From the NCBI GenBank assembly GCA_035551355.1, contig DASZNF010000015.1:1-52099 (forward strand): DNA of 52,099 nucleotides, given 5' to 3'. This DNA is from DATATV01 sp035551355. Lineage in GTDB: Bacteria > Actinomycetota > Actinomycetes > Mycobacteriales > Pseudonocardiaceae. Every line of letters begins with the position of its first letter. Position 1 is the first letter of the stretch. Shown here piece after piece: positions 1-7,288 of the stretch. The notes beneath the pieces are model-generated. The model was not told the origin of the DNA. It saw only the letters and a list, made by a program, of their open reading frames with translations, and did not search any database. A program made the position numbers and the translations under genes.

Positions 1-82
1 TTGGCGGCATCCGGTCCTGACGGTTGTGCGGCCGTCGGCAGCGGAATCGCGCGGTCGCCGTTCCTCGCGCCGGTGAGCGGTG

Positions 83-119
83 GCACCACGGGCGGCGTGC
101 GCGCGTCCGCCCGTGGTGC
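83..119 (+). terminator. Strong stem-loop, probable terminator of an upstream gene
   Basis: Positions 83-95 and 107-119 are perfect 13-base inverted repeats with an 11-base loop. No T-run follows, as is usual for actinomycete terminators. It lies before the first gene, so it probably ends a transcript that enters from the left of the window. Confidence 0.6.
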
Positions 120-162
120 GGCCCGGTATCCCGGACTTTCCCTGGATGGATGGTGTGTGGTG

Positions 163-423
163 ATGAACCTGCGACAACTGTTGTGGGAGAACGGATCGCG
201 TCGATGGCGTAGTGCGCATCGGATCGAGGATCGGCGTGGGGTGAGCTGTTGGGATCAGGCTGGGCGGCGCGTTCGGCTCTGGGTGTCGACCAGCGCGGCG
301 GAGGTGGTGCTGACGCCGTCGGCGCCGGGGCCGGTGCGGTTGCGTGGGTTGGCCGTCGGGCGGCTGCGCGGGCTGTTGCGGGCGGCGGCGTTGCGGGCCG
401 AGCTGCGGGGTGAGCGCGAGTGA
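163..423 (+). CDS. Small conserved-type hypothetical protein coupled to an XRE regulator
   Basis: This is an 86-residue protein of unknown function, rich in Arg, Trp and Leu. The N-terminal part contains WRSAHRIEDRRG and the C-terminal part is a probable Arg/Leu helix. I chose the ATG at 163; in-frame codons further upstream run through the terminator stem at 83-119, so a longer start is unlikely. Its stop shares GTGA with the start of the XRE/DUF5753 gene, which indicates translational coupling. Actinomycetes often place a small partner protein, commonly DUF397, next to DUF5753 regulators. This protein does not look like DUF397, but it sits in the same place. Function unknown; regulation or partner binding is inference. 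Confidence 0.6.
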   Translation: MNLRQLLWENGSRRWRSAHRIEDRRGVSCWDQAGRRVRLWVSTSAAEVVLTPSAPGPVRLRGLAVGRLRGLLRAAALRAELRGERE

Positions 424-1406
424 CGCCGGATCTCCGCGGTCGGCAGCTGGGCCAGCGGATTCGTGCGGTCCGGCAGGCGGCCGGGCTGAGCGGGCCGCGG
501 GCGGCTCGGGCGCTGGGTATCTCGGTGGCGCAGCTGTCCCGGATGGAGTCCGGGCACCGCGGCTGCACCCTCCTGAACGTGGCGCTGCTGCTGGGTTTGT
601 GCCGGGTCTCCAGCGTCGATCGGGCGGAAATCCTTGCGCTGTGCCGGAGATCCACCGAAGCGGAGGAGGACCGTGGGTACGGGTGCTGGGTTCGGCCGCA
701 TCTGGGCGGGCCGTCGGAAGGAGTGTCGGCCGTGGCGTTCGCCTATGAGACCGCGAACAGCGTGGTGTGTTGTGAGCCCGCCGGGTTGCCGGTTCTGTTG
801 CAGACCGGGGAGTTCCTGGAGGCCGATCTGGCCAATCGGGGCGTCGACCCGGCTCGGTGGTTGCCGCCGCGCCGACGGCATCGGTCCGTGTTGTTCGCCG
901 AGCGCGGCCCGGATGTGGTGTGCTTCCTGCACGAGGCCACGTTGCGCAGCCTGCCGGTCGACGAGCCGGTGCGTCAGTCGCAGCTCATCCACCTGTCGAT
1001 GCTGATCGGTCAGGAGAGGCTGGCGGTGCGGATCGTGCCGGTGGAACGGGATCGGGCGCTGATGGGCGGGGCCTTCGCGGTGCTGCGGTTCGGCGAGTTC
1101 GAGCCGGTGGTCTGTGTGCCGTGCGAGACGGTCACGCTGATGCTGGAGCAGAAGCGCAACCTCGCCGCCTACGAACAGCGGTTGCGGGTGCTGGACCGGA
1201 TCTCGTTGTCCGAGCGGGATTCGGCGGCGATGATCATGTCGATCATCGGCCGGTCCGAGTCAGGATTTCGCGAGGACGCAGTCGCCACAGACGGCCTGGC
1301 GGCTGGGGGTGGGCGAGGCCCGGTAGATGAGACAGCAGCTGCGGCGCTGGAAACGTCCGTCGGGCCGCCGCATCCAGGTGGTGCGCAACGGGCGCAGGGC
1401 CAGTAG
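420..1406 (+). CDS. XRE-family helix-turn-helix regulator with DUF5753 domain
   Basis: DNA-binding regulator of 328 residues. Residues about 8-65 form an XRE-type HTH (GQRIRAVRQAAGLSG, then AQLSRMESG), and residues about 90-280 match DUF5753, including the LLQTGEF segment and the IVPVERD and GGAFAVL segments. In actinomycetes this architecture belongs to pleiotropic regulators of development and secondary metabolism such as the BldB/WhiJ-associated families. It starts with GTG at 420, overlapping the preceding stop by four bases. The last 45 or so residues are Gly/Ala-rich, not family-like, and lie antisense to the Fe-S cysteine motif of the convergent gene, so the C-terminal tail may be a by-product of that overlap. 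Confidence 0.88.
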   Translation: MTPDLRGRQLGQRIRAVRQAAGLSGPRAARALGISVAQLSRMESGHRGCTLLNVALLLGLCRVSSVDRAEILALCRRSTEAEEDRGYGCWVRPHLGGPSEGVSAVAFAYETANSVVCCEPAGLPVLLQTGEFLEADLANRGVDPARWLPPRRRHRSVLFAERGPDVVCFLHEATLRSLPVDEPVRQSQLIHLSMLIGQERLAVRIVPVERDRALMGGAFAVLRFGEFEPVVCVPCETVTLMLEQKRNLAAYEQRLRVLDRISLSERDSAAMIMSIIGRSESGFREDAVATDGLAAGGGRGPVDETAAAALETSVGPPHPGGAQRAQGQ

Positions 1407-1952
1407 GTCTTCGGCTTCGGCCCGCGCGCGGTCGGCGAGGTCGGGGCGAGCCTGGGTGATCATGGTGACCGCGCCGTTGACGGCCGAGGCCACGTTGCCC
1501 CACAGCACCTTGTCGGACAACGAGAATCCGGCAGCTGCCTCGACCAGGTGCCCGAGGTTGTCCAGGAGTTCGGTGGGGGAGCCGGTCAGATCGCCGGTGA
1601 CGGACAGGGGGAAGGCGCCGCCGAGTTCAGGTTGCCACCAGGCATCTGTCAAGGACAAGGATTGCCCGCTGTGGATCTTCGCGCCGAAGGTCGGGGAGAT
1701 CAGGCGGGCGGCCAGGCCGAGGTGGGTGACCGAGGCGGCCACCCGGTCGGAGATCTCGCCGCCACCGGCGGTCAGGTGCGCACGGACCCCGGCCACGCGC
1801 TCGGCCAGGGCCGAGGAACCGGCGATCAGTTCGGTCAGGGGTCGCCAGGGCGGTTCCGGGATCGCTTCTGGCGCATGGGTTTCCAGGGTGAAGAACGGAC
1901 CCCAGCCGCCGACCTCGGTCAGGACGGCGGCGGCGGAACCGGACGTGGTCAT
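1260..1952 (-). CDS. FhuF-like (2Fe-2S)-binding protein, ferric siderophore reductase family
   Basis: Protein of 230 residues ending in the hallmark cysteine cluster of the FhuF C-terminal domain: an adjacent CC pair (RRSCC), 14 residues, then CGDC. Family members bind a 2Fe-2S cluster and reduce ferric siderophores in the cytoplasm. The start is the ATG at 1952 (MTTSGSAAAV). The gene runs convergently into the DUF5753 regulator with a 147-base coding overlap, and its Fe-S motif is encoded inside that overlap. No siderophore transporter or biosynthesis gene is adjacent, so the substrate is not indicated. Its start shares ATGA with the stop of a possible small upstream ORF. Confidence 0.8.
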   Translation of the reverse strand: MTTSGSAAAVLTEVGGWGPFFTLETHAPEAIPEPPWRPLTELIAGSSALAERVAGVRAHLTAGGGEISDRVAASVTHLGLAARLISPTFGAKIHSGQSLSLTDAWWQPELGGAFPLSVTGDLTGSPTELLDNLGHLVEAAAGFSLSDKVLWGNVASAVNGAVTMITQARPDLADRARAEAEDLLALRPLRTTWMRRPDGRFQRRSCCLIYRASPTPSRQAVCGDCVLAKS

Positions 1953-2152
1953 CCGGCGACCGGTTCGGAGATTGCCTCGGCCGTGCGCGCCCGCGAGCGG
2001 GCCGCGCAAGATGAGCTTCTTTCCATGGTCGGTTTCTGGCTCAGTGGCAGGGGAAGCGCGAGGAAGCGCCGGGCGTCGGGCACGAACTGGTGGATCACCG
2101 GCAGGACAACCGGCGCGGCCTTGGCTCCAGGCATGGGACGGATCGTCGTCAA
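1949..2152 (-). CDS. Possible small ORF upstream of the FhuF-like gene
   Basis: A weak candidate of 67 codons opening with TTG at 2152, three bases after an AAGGAGG ribosome-binding sequence, with good third-position GC up to about its middle. Its stop overlaps the FhuF-like start as ATGA, which would fit translational coupling. Against it: the spacing is short, the C-terminal half is low complexity, and I recognise no family. It may only be leader sequence. Confidence 0.22.
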   Translation of the reverse strand: MTTIRPMPGAKAAPVVLPVIHQFVPDARRFLALPLPLSQKPTMERSSSCAARSRARTAEAISEPVAG

Positions 2153-2273
2153 GGGCCTCCTTCGGGATCGTGCGTCCCGGATCGTCGGGCGGGTGATGGT
2201 GACGTGTCTGACTCGCCCCGGAGGGCTCACAGTGGCGCGACCGTGCTGGAGTTCCACCAGCTTCCGTGCACCA

Positions 2274-2380
2274 TCACTCGATTCGGACGGTACGGACCGC
2301 CGGATCGAGCGTCAAGTCGCCGACCAGGCGTTGTCCGGCCGGTGTGAGCTGGATCGCGGCAGTCCGTACCGGGATCGGCG
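2274..2380 (-). pseudogene. 3' remnant of an unidentified gene
   Basis: Directly after the tautomerase stop, a different frame reads about 35 codons of convincing protein with high GC3 (LTPAGQRLVGDLTLDP, then VRTVRIE and a stop). There is no start codon of its own outside the tautomerase gene. The LTPAG pattern is common in winged-helix regulators, but the piece is too short to assign. I interpret it as the surviving C-terminus of a deleted gene. The rest of 1953-2273 holds nothing else that I can assign. Confidence 0.4.
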
Positions 2381-2590
2381 CTAGCTCTCGCCGTTGAGCA
2401 TGGCCAGAGTCAGCACGGTGTCGCCGATTCCCCAGCCGCCGTCGGTCACCTCCTCGACCAGCACCATGGTGTTGGCCCGGGCTCGCTCGCCGTAGATCTC
2501 GGCGTACAGGTCGGTGGTGCGGTGCACGATGGTTTCCTTCTGCTCGGCGGTCAGCGACCCGGCCGGCACCTTGAAGTTCGCGAATGGCAT
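2381..2590 (-). CDS. 4-oxalocrotonate tautomerase-like protein
   Basis: A 69-residue protein that begins Met-Pro; after Met removal the amino-terminal proline is the catalytic base of this family. Length and the N-terminal beta strand (PFANFKVPAG), followed by the helix LTAEQKETIVHRTTDLYAEI, match single-domain tautomerases, which move protons between keto and enol forms. The gene lies 32 bases after the SDR gene on the same strand, so the two are probably one operon, with the MmyB-like regulator divergent from it. Substrate unknown. Confidence 0.82.
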   Translation of the reverse strand: MPFANFKVPAGSLTAEQKETIVHRTTDLYAEIYGERARANTMVLVEEVTDGGWGIGDTVLTLAMLNGES

Positions 2591-2622
2591 GAGTTGATCT
2601 CCTTGTGGGGTAACGAAAACGA

Positions 2623-3372
2623 TCAGACGATGCCGCCGTTGGCCCGCAGCACCTGGCCGTTGACCCAGTGGCCCTCGGCACTGGCCAGGAACGTGACGAC
2701 GTTGGCGATGTCGGCCGGGGTGCCAAGGCGTTCCAGCGGCGGCTGCGCGGCCAGCCGGGCCACGGTCGCCTCGTCCTTGCCGTCCAGGAACAGATCCGTC
2801 GCGGTAGGACCGGGCGCGACCGCGTTCACCGTGACATCCCGGCCGCGCATTTCCCGAGCCAGCACCATGGTCAGCGCCTCCACCGCGCCCTTGCTCGCGA
2901 CATACGCGCCGTACTCGGGGAAGGACAGGCCGACCACCGAGGTGGAGAAGGTGATCAGCGCGCCGCCCGGGCGCAACCGGCGGGCCGCCTGCTGGGCGAT
3001 CACGAACGTGCCGCGGATGTTGGTGCGGTGCAATTCATCCAGCACAGTCAGATCCAGATCGGCCACCGTGGACAGTGCCATGCGCCCGGCGGCGTGCACC
3101 ACCACGTCGACGCCGCCGAAGGTCTGCTCGGCGGCGTCGAACAGCGCTGCGACCTCCTTCTCATCGGCCACGTCGGCGCGCTGCGCCACTGCCCGTCCAC
3201 CGGCGGCGGTGATCTCGCGCACCGCCTCCTCGGCCAGATCGGTCCGGCCCGCGTAGCCGACCACCACGGCCTGGCCCGCCGCGGCCAGCCGCAGCGCGCT
3301 CTCCCGGCCGATGCCGCGGGAGCCTCCGGTCACGATGGCGACCCGGGTGTGGTTCTCGTCTGTTTCCAGCAT
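2623..3372 (-). CDS. SDR-family NAD(P)-dependent oxidoreductase
   Basis: Classical short-chain dehydrogenase/reductase of 249 residues. The cofactor site TGGSRGIG is at residues 15-22 and the active site is Ser143 or Ser145 with Tyr157 and Lys161 (YVASK). The family oxidises or reduces hydroxyl/keto groups; substrate not evident. I chose the ATG at 3372 (MLETDEN); longer frames run into the divergent promoter region. It is the first gene of a probable two-gene operon with the tautomerase and is divergent from the regulator at 3473, with a 100-base shared promoter region. Confidence 0.9.
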   Translation of the reverse strand: MLETDENHTRVAIVTGGSRGIGRESALRLAAAGQAVVVGYAGRTDLAEEAVREITAAGGRAVAQRADVADEKEVAALFDAAEQTFGGVDVVVHAAGRMALSTVADLDLTVLDELHRTNIRGTFVIAQQAARRLRPGGALITFSTSVVGLSFPEYGAYVASKGAVEALTMVLAREMRGRDVTVNAVAPGPTATDLFLDGKDEATVARLAAQPPLERLGTPADIANVVTFLASAEGHWVNGQVLRANGGIV

Positions 3373-3472
3373 GTCTCCATGGTGAGCCGGTTCGCCGGGT
3401 GCGACCAGTGGCCGCTCACCCTGGGGTTGCCATCCCCAGGCTCCGCGCTCCGCTGGAGCCCATACTGGAGAC

Positions 3473-4327
3473 GTGGACCTCTCAGAGCTGGGCTTCTTCC
3501 TGCAGACGCGACGGGCGCGGATCAAGCCGGTCGATATCGGGCTGCCGCACGGGCCGCGGCGGCGGGTGCCCGGGCTGCGCCGGGACGAGGTGGCCACGCT
3601 GGCCGGGGCGTCGGTGGACTACTACACCGAACTGGAGCGCGGGCGGGGCGCGCAGCCCTCGGCCCAGATGCTGGCCGCGCTGGCCCGCGCGCTGCGGCTG
3701 GACTCCGACGAACGCGACCACCTGTTCCGGCTGGCCGGACGCCCGGTGCCCGCGCCGGAGGGCGCGCTGACCCACCTGCAACCGGCCATGCTGGACCTGC
3801 TGGGCCGCCTGACCGAGACGCCCGCGCAGATCATCACCGACCTGCACGAAACCCTGGTGCAGAACCGGCTGGCCATCGCGCTGCTGGGGCGGCAACCCGT
3901 TGGGGGACAAGGATTCGAGGCCAGCTTCGCCTACCGCTGGTTCACCGATCCGGCCGCGCGGGAGATCTATCCGGCCGAGGACCACGCGCACCAGTCGGCC
4001 TCGTTCGTCGCCGATCTGCGCGCGGCGGTCGGGCGGCGCGGCAAGGACCGGCATTCCGCGGAGATGGTGTCGCGATTGCGGCGGCGGAGCACCGAGTTCG
4101 CCGCACTGTGGGACACCGGGGACGTGGCCGTGCGGCGGCGGGACAGCAAACGGATCGTGCACCCGGAGGTCGGGGTGCTGGAACTGTCCTGCCTGTCGCT
4201 GCTCAGCGAGGACGGTCGCCAGCGGCTGCTGTGGTTCGTGCCGCAGCCGGGCACCGCGGCGGTGGAGAAACTCCAGCTGATCTCGGTGATCGGCACCCAG
4301 CGGATGACGGCCGAGGACCGGAGCTGA
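3473..4327 (+). CDS. HTH regulator with MmyB-like ligand-binding domain
   Basis: Regulator of 284 residues. Residues about 5-75 form an XRE-type HTH (RVPGLRRDEVATLAG, DYYTELERG), and residues about 95-270 match the MmyB-like C-terminal domain, which is thought to bind fatty-acid-like ligands. It starts with GTG at 3473. In actinomycetes this family is very often divergent from an SDR gene and controls it; the same arrangement occurs here with the SDR-tautomerase pair. Autorepression plus control of the divergent operon is inferred from the layout. Confidence 0.9.
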   Translation: MDLSELGFFLQTRRARIKPVDIGLPHGPRRRVPGLRRDEVATLAGASVDYYTELERGRGAQPSAQMLAALARALRLDSDERDHLFRLAGRPVPAPEGALTHLQPAMLDLLGRLTETPAQIITDLHETLVQNRLAIALLGRQPVGGQGFEASFAYRWFTDPAAREIYPAEDHAHQSASFVADLRAAVGRRGKDRHSAEMVSRLRRRSTEFAALWDTGDVAVRRRDSKRIVHPEVGVLELSCLSLLSEDGRQRLLWFVPQPGTAAVEKLQLISVIGTQRMTAEDRS

Positions 4328-4410
4328 TCTCCGCCCAGCGTTTGCGTCCCGCTGCCGGGCTGCTGGTCACGTGCCATGCTGTCCGTGTCCCACCCGGCTG
4401 ACCCGCGCGT

Positions 4411-4452
4411 GGGCCGCGTGAGGGGTCCTGTCACACCCCGACGGCGCGGCCC
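4411..4452 (+). terminator. Large stem-loop between the MmyB regulator and the aldo/keto reductase
   Basis: GGGCCGCG at 4411-4418 pairs with CGCGGCCC at 4445-4452, and an inner stem GGGGT/ACCCC (4422-4426, 4435-4439) extends it. It ends about 14 bases before the GGAGG ribosome-binding site of the next gene. It could be the terminator of the regulator or a structured leader of the reductase; no T-run distinguishes these. Confidence 0.5.
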
Positions 4453-4481
4453 CTGAACCATCATTTGGAGGAGAAATCACC

Positions 4482-5453
4482 ATGCGGCACACCACGTTGC
4501 GGGATCTGGACGTCTCCCGGATCGGTCTCGGCGCGATGGGCATGTCCTTCGCCTACGGCTCGGCCGACCGCGACGACGCCGAATCCATCCGCACTATCCA
4601 CCGGGCGTTCGAGCTCGGTGTGACCTTTTTGGACACCGCGGAGGTGTACGGTCCGTACACCAACGAAGAACTCATCGGCAGCGCGCTGAAGGGGCACCGC
4701 GACGACGTGGTGCTGGCCAGCAAGTTCGGCATGATCTCGCACACCGGGCGGGATGGCCTGGACAGCAGCCCGGCCAGCATCCGCACCGCGGTGGAGGGTT
4801 CGCTCACGCGGCTGCGGACCGACCGGATCGACCTGTTCTACCAGCACCGGGTCGACCCGAACACGCCGATCGAGGAGACCGTCGGCGCGCTGGCCGAACT
4901 GGTGGCCGAGGGGAAGATCCGGCACATCGGGCTGTCCGAGGCCGGGGTGGCCACGATTCGGCGGGCCAACGCGGTGCACCCGATCACCGCGGTGCAGTCG
5001 GAATACTCGCTGTGGACCCGGGATCCGGAGGACGGCGTGCTGGCCACGCTCGCCGAACTGGGCATCGGTTTCGTGCCGTACTCGCCGCTGGGGCGCGGTT
5101 TCCTGACCGGCGCCATCCGCTCGGCCGACCAGCTGGGCGAGGACGACTCGCGGCGCAACAACCCGCGGTTCTCCGGGGAGAACTTCGATGTCAATCTGCG
5201 GATCGCCGATGAGGTCGCGGCCATCGCTGCCGAAGTCGGCGCGACTCCGGCCCAGGTGGCGATCGCCTGGCTGCTGGCCCAGGGCGAGCACATCGCGCCG
5301 ATCCCGGGAACGAAGCGGATCGCGCGGGTGGAGGAGAACGTGGGCGCGGACTCGGTGCAGCTTTCGGCTGAGCAACTGGCGAAACTGACCGGGTTGACGC
5401 CGCCCGCGGGGGATCATCACCCGGAGGCCCAGATGAAGATGCTGGACCGGTAA
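4482..5453 (+). CDS. Aldo/keto reductase
   Basis: NADPH-dependent aldo/keto reductase of 323 residues. The catalytic tetrad is visible: Asp51 and Tyr56 (DTAEVYG), Lys81 (ASKFG) and His122 (YQHRVD). The cofactor-binding C-terminal loop contains IPGTKR. It resembles the AKR13-type enzymes common in bacteria, which reduce aldehydes and ketones. A GGAGGAG ribosome-binding site precedes the ATG. It stands alone between two hairpins, so it is probably monocistronic. Confidence 0.93.
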   Translation: MRHTTLRDLDVSRIGLGAMGMSFAYGSADRDDAESIRTIHRAFELGVTFLDTAEVYGPYTNEELIGSALKGHRDDVVLASKFGMISHTGRDGLDSSPASIRTAVEGSLTRLRTDRIDLFYQHRVDPNTPIEETVGALAELVAEGKIRHIGLSEAGVATIRRANAVHPITAVQSEYSLWTRDPEDGVLATLAELGIGFVPYSPLGRGFLTGAIRSADQLGEDDSRRNNPRFSGENFDVNLRIADEVAAIAAEVGATPAQVAIAWLLAQGEHIAPIPGTKRIARVEENVGADSVQLSAEQLAKLTGLTPPAGDHHPEAQMKMLDR

Positions 5454-5469
5454 GGCGGTTCGTTCGGTT

Positions 5470-5496
5470 GGGCGCGGCCGCTGTGCGGCCGCGCCC
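5470..5496 (+). terminator. Perfect 12-bp stem-loop terminator
   Basis: GGGCGCGGCCGC at 5470-5481 and its exact complement at 5485-5496 enclose a TGT loop and are followed by GATTT. It lies 16 bases after the aldo/keto reductase stop and 4 bases from the end of the antisense ATPase remnant, so it could work in both directions. Confidence 0.8.
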
Positions 5497-5500
5497 GATT

Positions 5501-5761
5501 TCAGTCCTCGGACAGCAGGTGGTGCAGGAAAACTTCCGGTGTGGCAAGGAAATCTCGGGTGAGTCGGACCGGAAGGGCCTGATCGTAGGTGGTGCGGGCG
5601 AGTTCGCCGGTGTCGATGATCTCGTAGATGGTCGCGGCGGGCAGGGTGAGCAAAATCGGGGAGTGGGTGGCCACCACGATCTGCCCGCCCTGCGCCGCCA
5701 ACTCGGTCAACCGGGCCAGCACGGCCAGGCAGCCGCGCACGGACAGCGCCTGGACCGAGCG
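5501..5761 (-). pseudogene. Truncated AAA-family ATPase, C-terminal remnant
   Basis: About 86 codons encode the C-terminus of an AAA_21/OLD-like predicted ATPase: a signature-like ALSVRGCLAVLARL, then the H-motif strand GGQIVVATHSPILL, and a family-typical end PVRLTRDFLATPEVFLHHLL. The Walker A and Walker B motifs and everything N-terminal are missing; the frame degenerates just before ALSVRGC. There is no start codon at the junction. The stub therefore cannot make an active ATPase. Full-length relatives of about 250 residues are common in actinomycetes. Confidence 0.75.
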
Positions 5762-5792
5762 TCGGGCGCGGCGGACAATCGGGAATTTCCCT

Positions 5793-5822
5793 CGGCCCGG
5801 CCACGAATTCGTGGCCGGGCCG
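5793..5822. promoter_or_regulatory. 30-bp perfect palindrome upstream of the flavin oxidoreductase
   Basis: Every base from 5793 to 5807 is the complement of its mirror position in 5808-5822, with GAATTC at the centre and no loop. It ends 29 bases before the ATG at 5852. A TAGAGT hexamer at 5824-5829 could be a -10 element, which would put the palindrome over the -35 and spacer, as for a repressor operator. It could also fold as a cruciform or terminator for the ATPase remnant's old transcript. Confidence 0.6.
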
Positions 5823-5851
5823 GTAGAGTACGGGGAGATTCTGGGGGGTGC

Positions 5852-7288
5852 ATGGCGCGAATTGTTGTTGTAGGCGCAGGAATCATCGGGCTGTCCACGG
5901 CCTTGCTGCTGGCCGGCGCCGGTTTCGACGTGACCGTGCTGGAACGCGAGGCCGAGCCGCCACCGGCCGCACCGGAAGCCGCGTGGCAGGGCTGGGCGCG
6001 CAAGGGCGTTGCCCAGTTCCGGCAGCCGCATTTCCTGCAACCAGGCGGCTTCGGCATCCTGGACACCCGGCTGCCGGGCGCGGCCGACGCACTGCGTAAG
6101 GCCGGCTCCGCGTTCAACCACCTGTCCATGATGCCCGACACCATTACCGACCGGACCCCGCGCGAGGGCGACGAACGATTCAACTGCGTGGCCGCGCGCC
6201 GGCCGGTGCTGGAACACGCGATCGCCGAGTTCGCCGCGCAGCGGTTGGACATCCGGCGCGGAGCCGGGGTCATCGGGCTGCTGTCCGGGCCGTCCGCGAC
6301 ACCCGGTGTGCCGCATGTGACCGGGGTGCGCACCTCGACCGGCGAGGACCTCCCGGCCGACCTGGTGATCGACGCGACCGGGCGGCGGTCGGCGTTGCCG
6401 GGCTGGCTGGCCGATCTGTCCGCCCGGCCGCTCGACGAGGAACGCGAATCGGCCAGTTTCACCTACTACACCCGGTATTTCCGCTCGGTCGGCGGCGAAG
6501 GCCCGGTGTTCCCGGGCGGGCGGATGGCGCAGCACTACGACTGCTATTCGCTGCTCACCCTGCCCGGCGACGCGGACACCTGGGGGCTGACCGTCTACGT
6601 ATCCGCGCACGACCGGCCGATGAAGGAACTGCGGCACGTGGACAAGTGGACCGCGCTGGTCCGGGCCTGCCGGCTGCACGAACCCACCATCGCCGGGGAA
6701 CCGCTGACCGACGTCGTCGCGATGAGCGGGGTGACCGCGCGTCGCCGGATCGACGTGCTGAACGGAAAACCGGTGGTGACCGGGGTGCTGTCGGTGGGGG
6801 ATTCGTTGTGCAGCACCAATCCGGCCACCGGCCGGGGAATCTCGCTCGGGCTGATGCAGGCCGCGGACCTCACCGACGCGGTGAGCGAGCACCTGGATGC
6901 GCCGGCCGAACTGGCCCGGCAGTACGACGAGATGATCCGGGCGCGGGTGCTGCCCTGGTACCGGGACACGGTGAGCACGGACCGGGCGCGGTTGGCGCAG
7001 GTGGACGCGGTGATCCAGGGAATCGACCCGATGACCGGGGCCGTGCGCGACGGGGGCGCGCCGGGTGGAGACGCGAAGGCCGCGGCCCGGCGGGCATTCC
7101 TGCGCGCGGCCTTCCACGATCCCGAGGTGTACCGGGGATTCAACGACCTGGTCAGCGTGCTGACGCCAGTGGATGAGATCCTGGCCCGGCCCGGTATGGC
7201 CGGGCGGATCGCCGCGGCCAACGAGAGCCGGGAGCCGTTCCGCGCGCCCGGCCCGACCCGCCCCGAACTCCTGGAGTTGCTGGCATGA
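5852..7288 (+). CDS. FAD-dependent oxidoreductase (flavin monooxygenase/epoxidase-like)
   Basis: Protein of 478 residues with an N-terminal Rossmann FAD motif (VVGAGIIGLSTALLLA, residues about 6-21) and a C-terminal GDSLCSTNPATGRGISLG segment that matches the FAD ribityl-binding GD motif of group A flavin monooxygenases. The start is the ATG at 5852, after a GGGGGG-rich ribosome-binding stretch. It overlaps the next gene by ATGA. Pairing with an epoxide-hydrolase-like enzyme suggests an epoxidise-then-hydrolyse pathway, but the substrate is unknown. The 30-bp palindrome directly upstream probably controls it. Confidence 0.85.
   Translation: MARIVVVGAGIIGLSTALLLAGAGFDVTVLEREAEPPPAAPEAAWQGWARKGVAQFRQPHFLQPGGFGILDTRLPGAADALRKAGSAFNHLSMMPDTITDRTPREGDERFNCVAARRPVLEHAIAEFAAQRLDIRRGAGVIGLLSGPSATPGVPHVTGVRTSTGEDLPADLVIDATGRRSALPGWLADLSARPLDEERESASFTYYTRYFRSVGGEGPVFPGGRMAQHYDCYSLLTLPGDADTWGLTVYVSAHDRPMKELRHVDKWTALVRACRLHEPTIAGEPLTDVVAMSGVTARRRIDVLNGKPVVTGVLSVGDSLCSTNPATGRGISLGLMQAADLTDAVSEHLDAPAELARQYDEMIRARVLPWYRDTVSTDRARLAQVDAVIQGIDPMTGAVRDGGAPGGDAKAAARRAFLRAAFHDPEVYRGFNDLVSVLTPVDEILARPGMAGRIAAANESREPFRAPGPTRPELLELLA

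Noticed and set aside
255..992. Long antisense ORF of 245 codons inside the XRE/DUF5753 gene
   Set aside because: It is Arg/Pro/Gln-rich low-complexity translation opposite a clear gene. High-GC genomes give many such shadow frames.
2668..4401. 577-codon + frame across the SDR and MmyB regulator genes
   Set aside because: It runs antisense to the SDR and out of frame with the MmyB-like gene, both of which have clear motifs. Its translation is Gly/Ala/Arg-rich with no family pattern.
5801..5814. Attachment site or restriction-linked element at the GAATTC centre of the palindrome
   Set aside because: No integrase, transposase or methylase gene is nearby and no second copy was found at a module edge.
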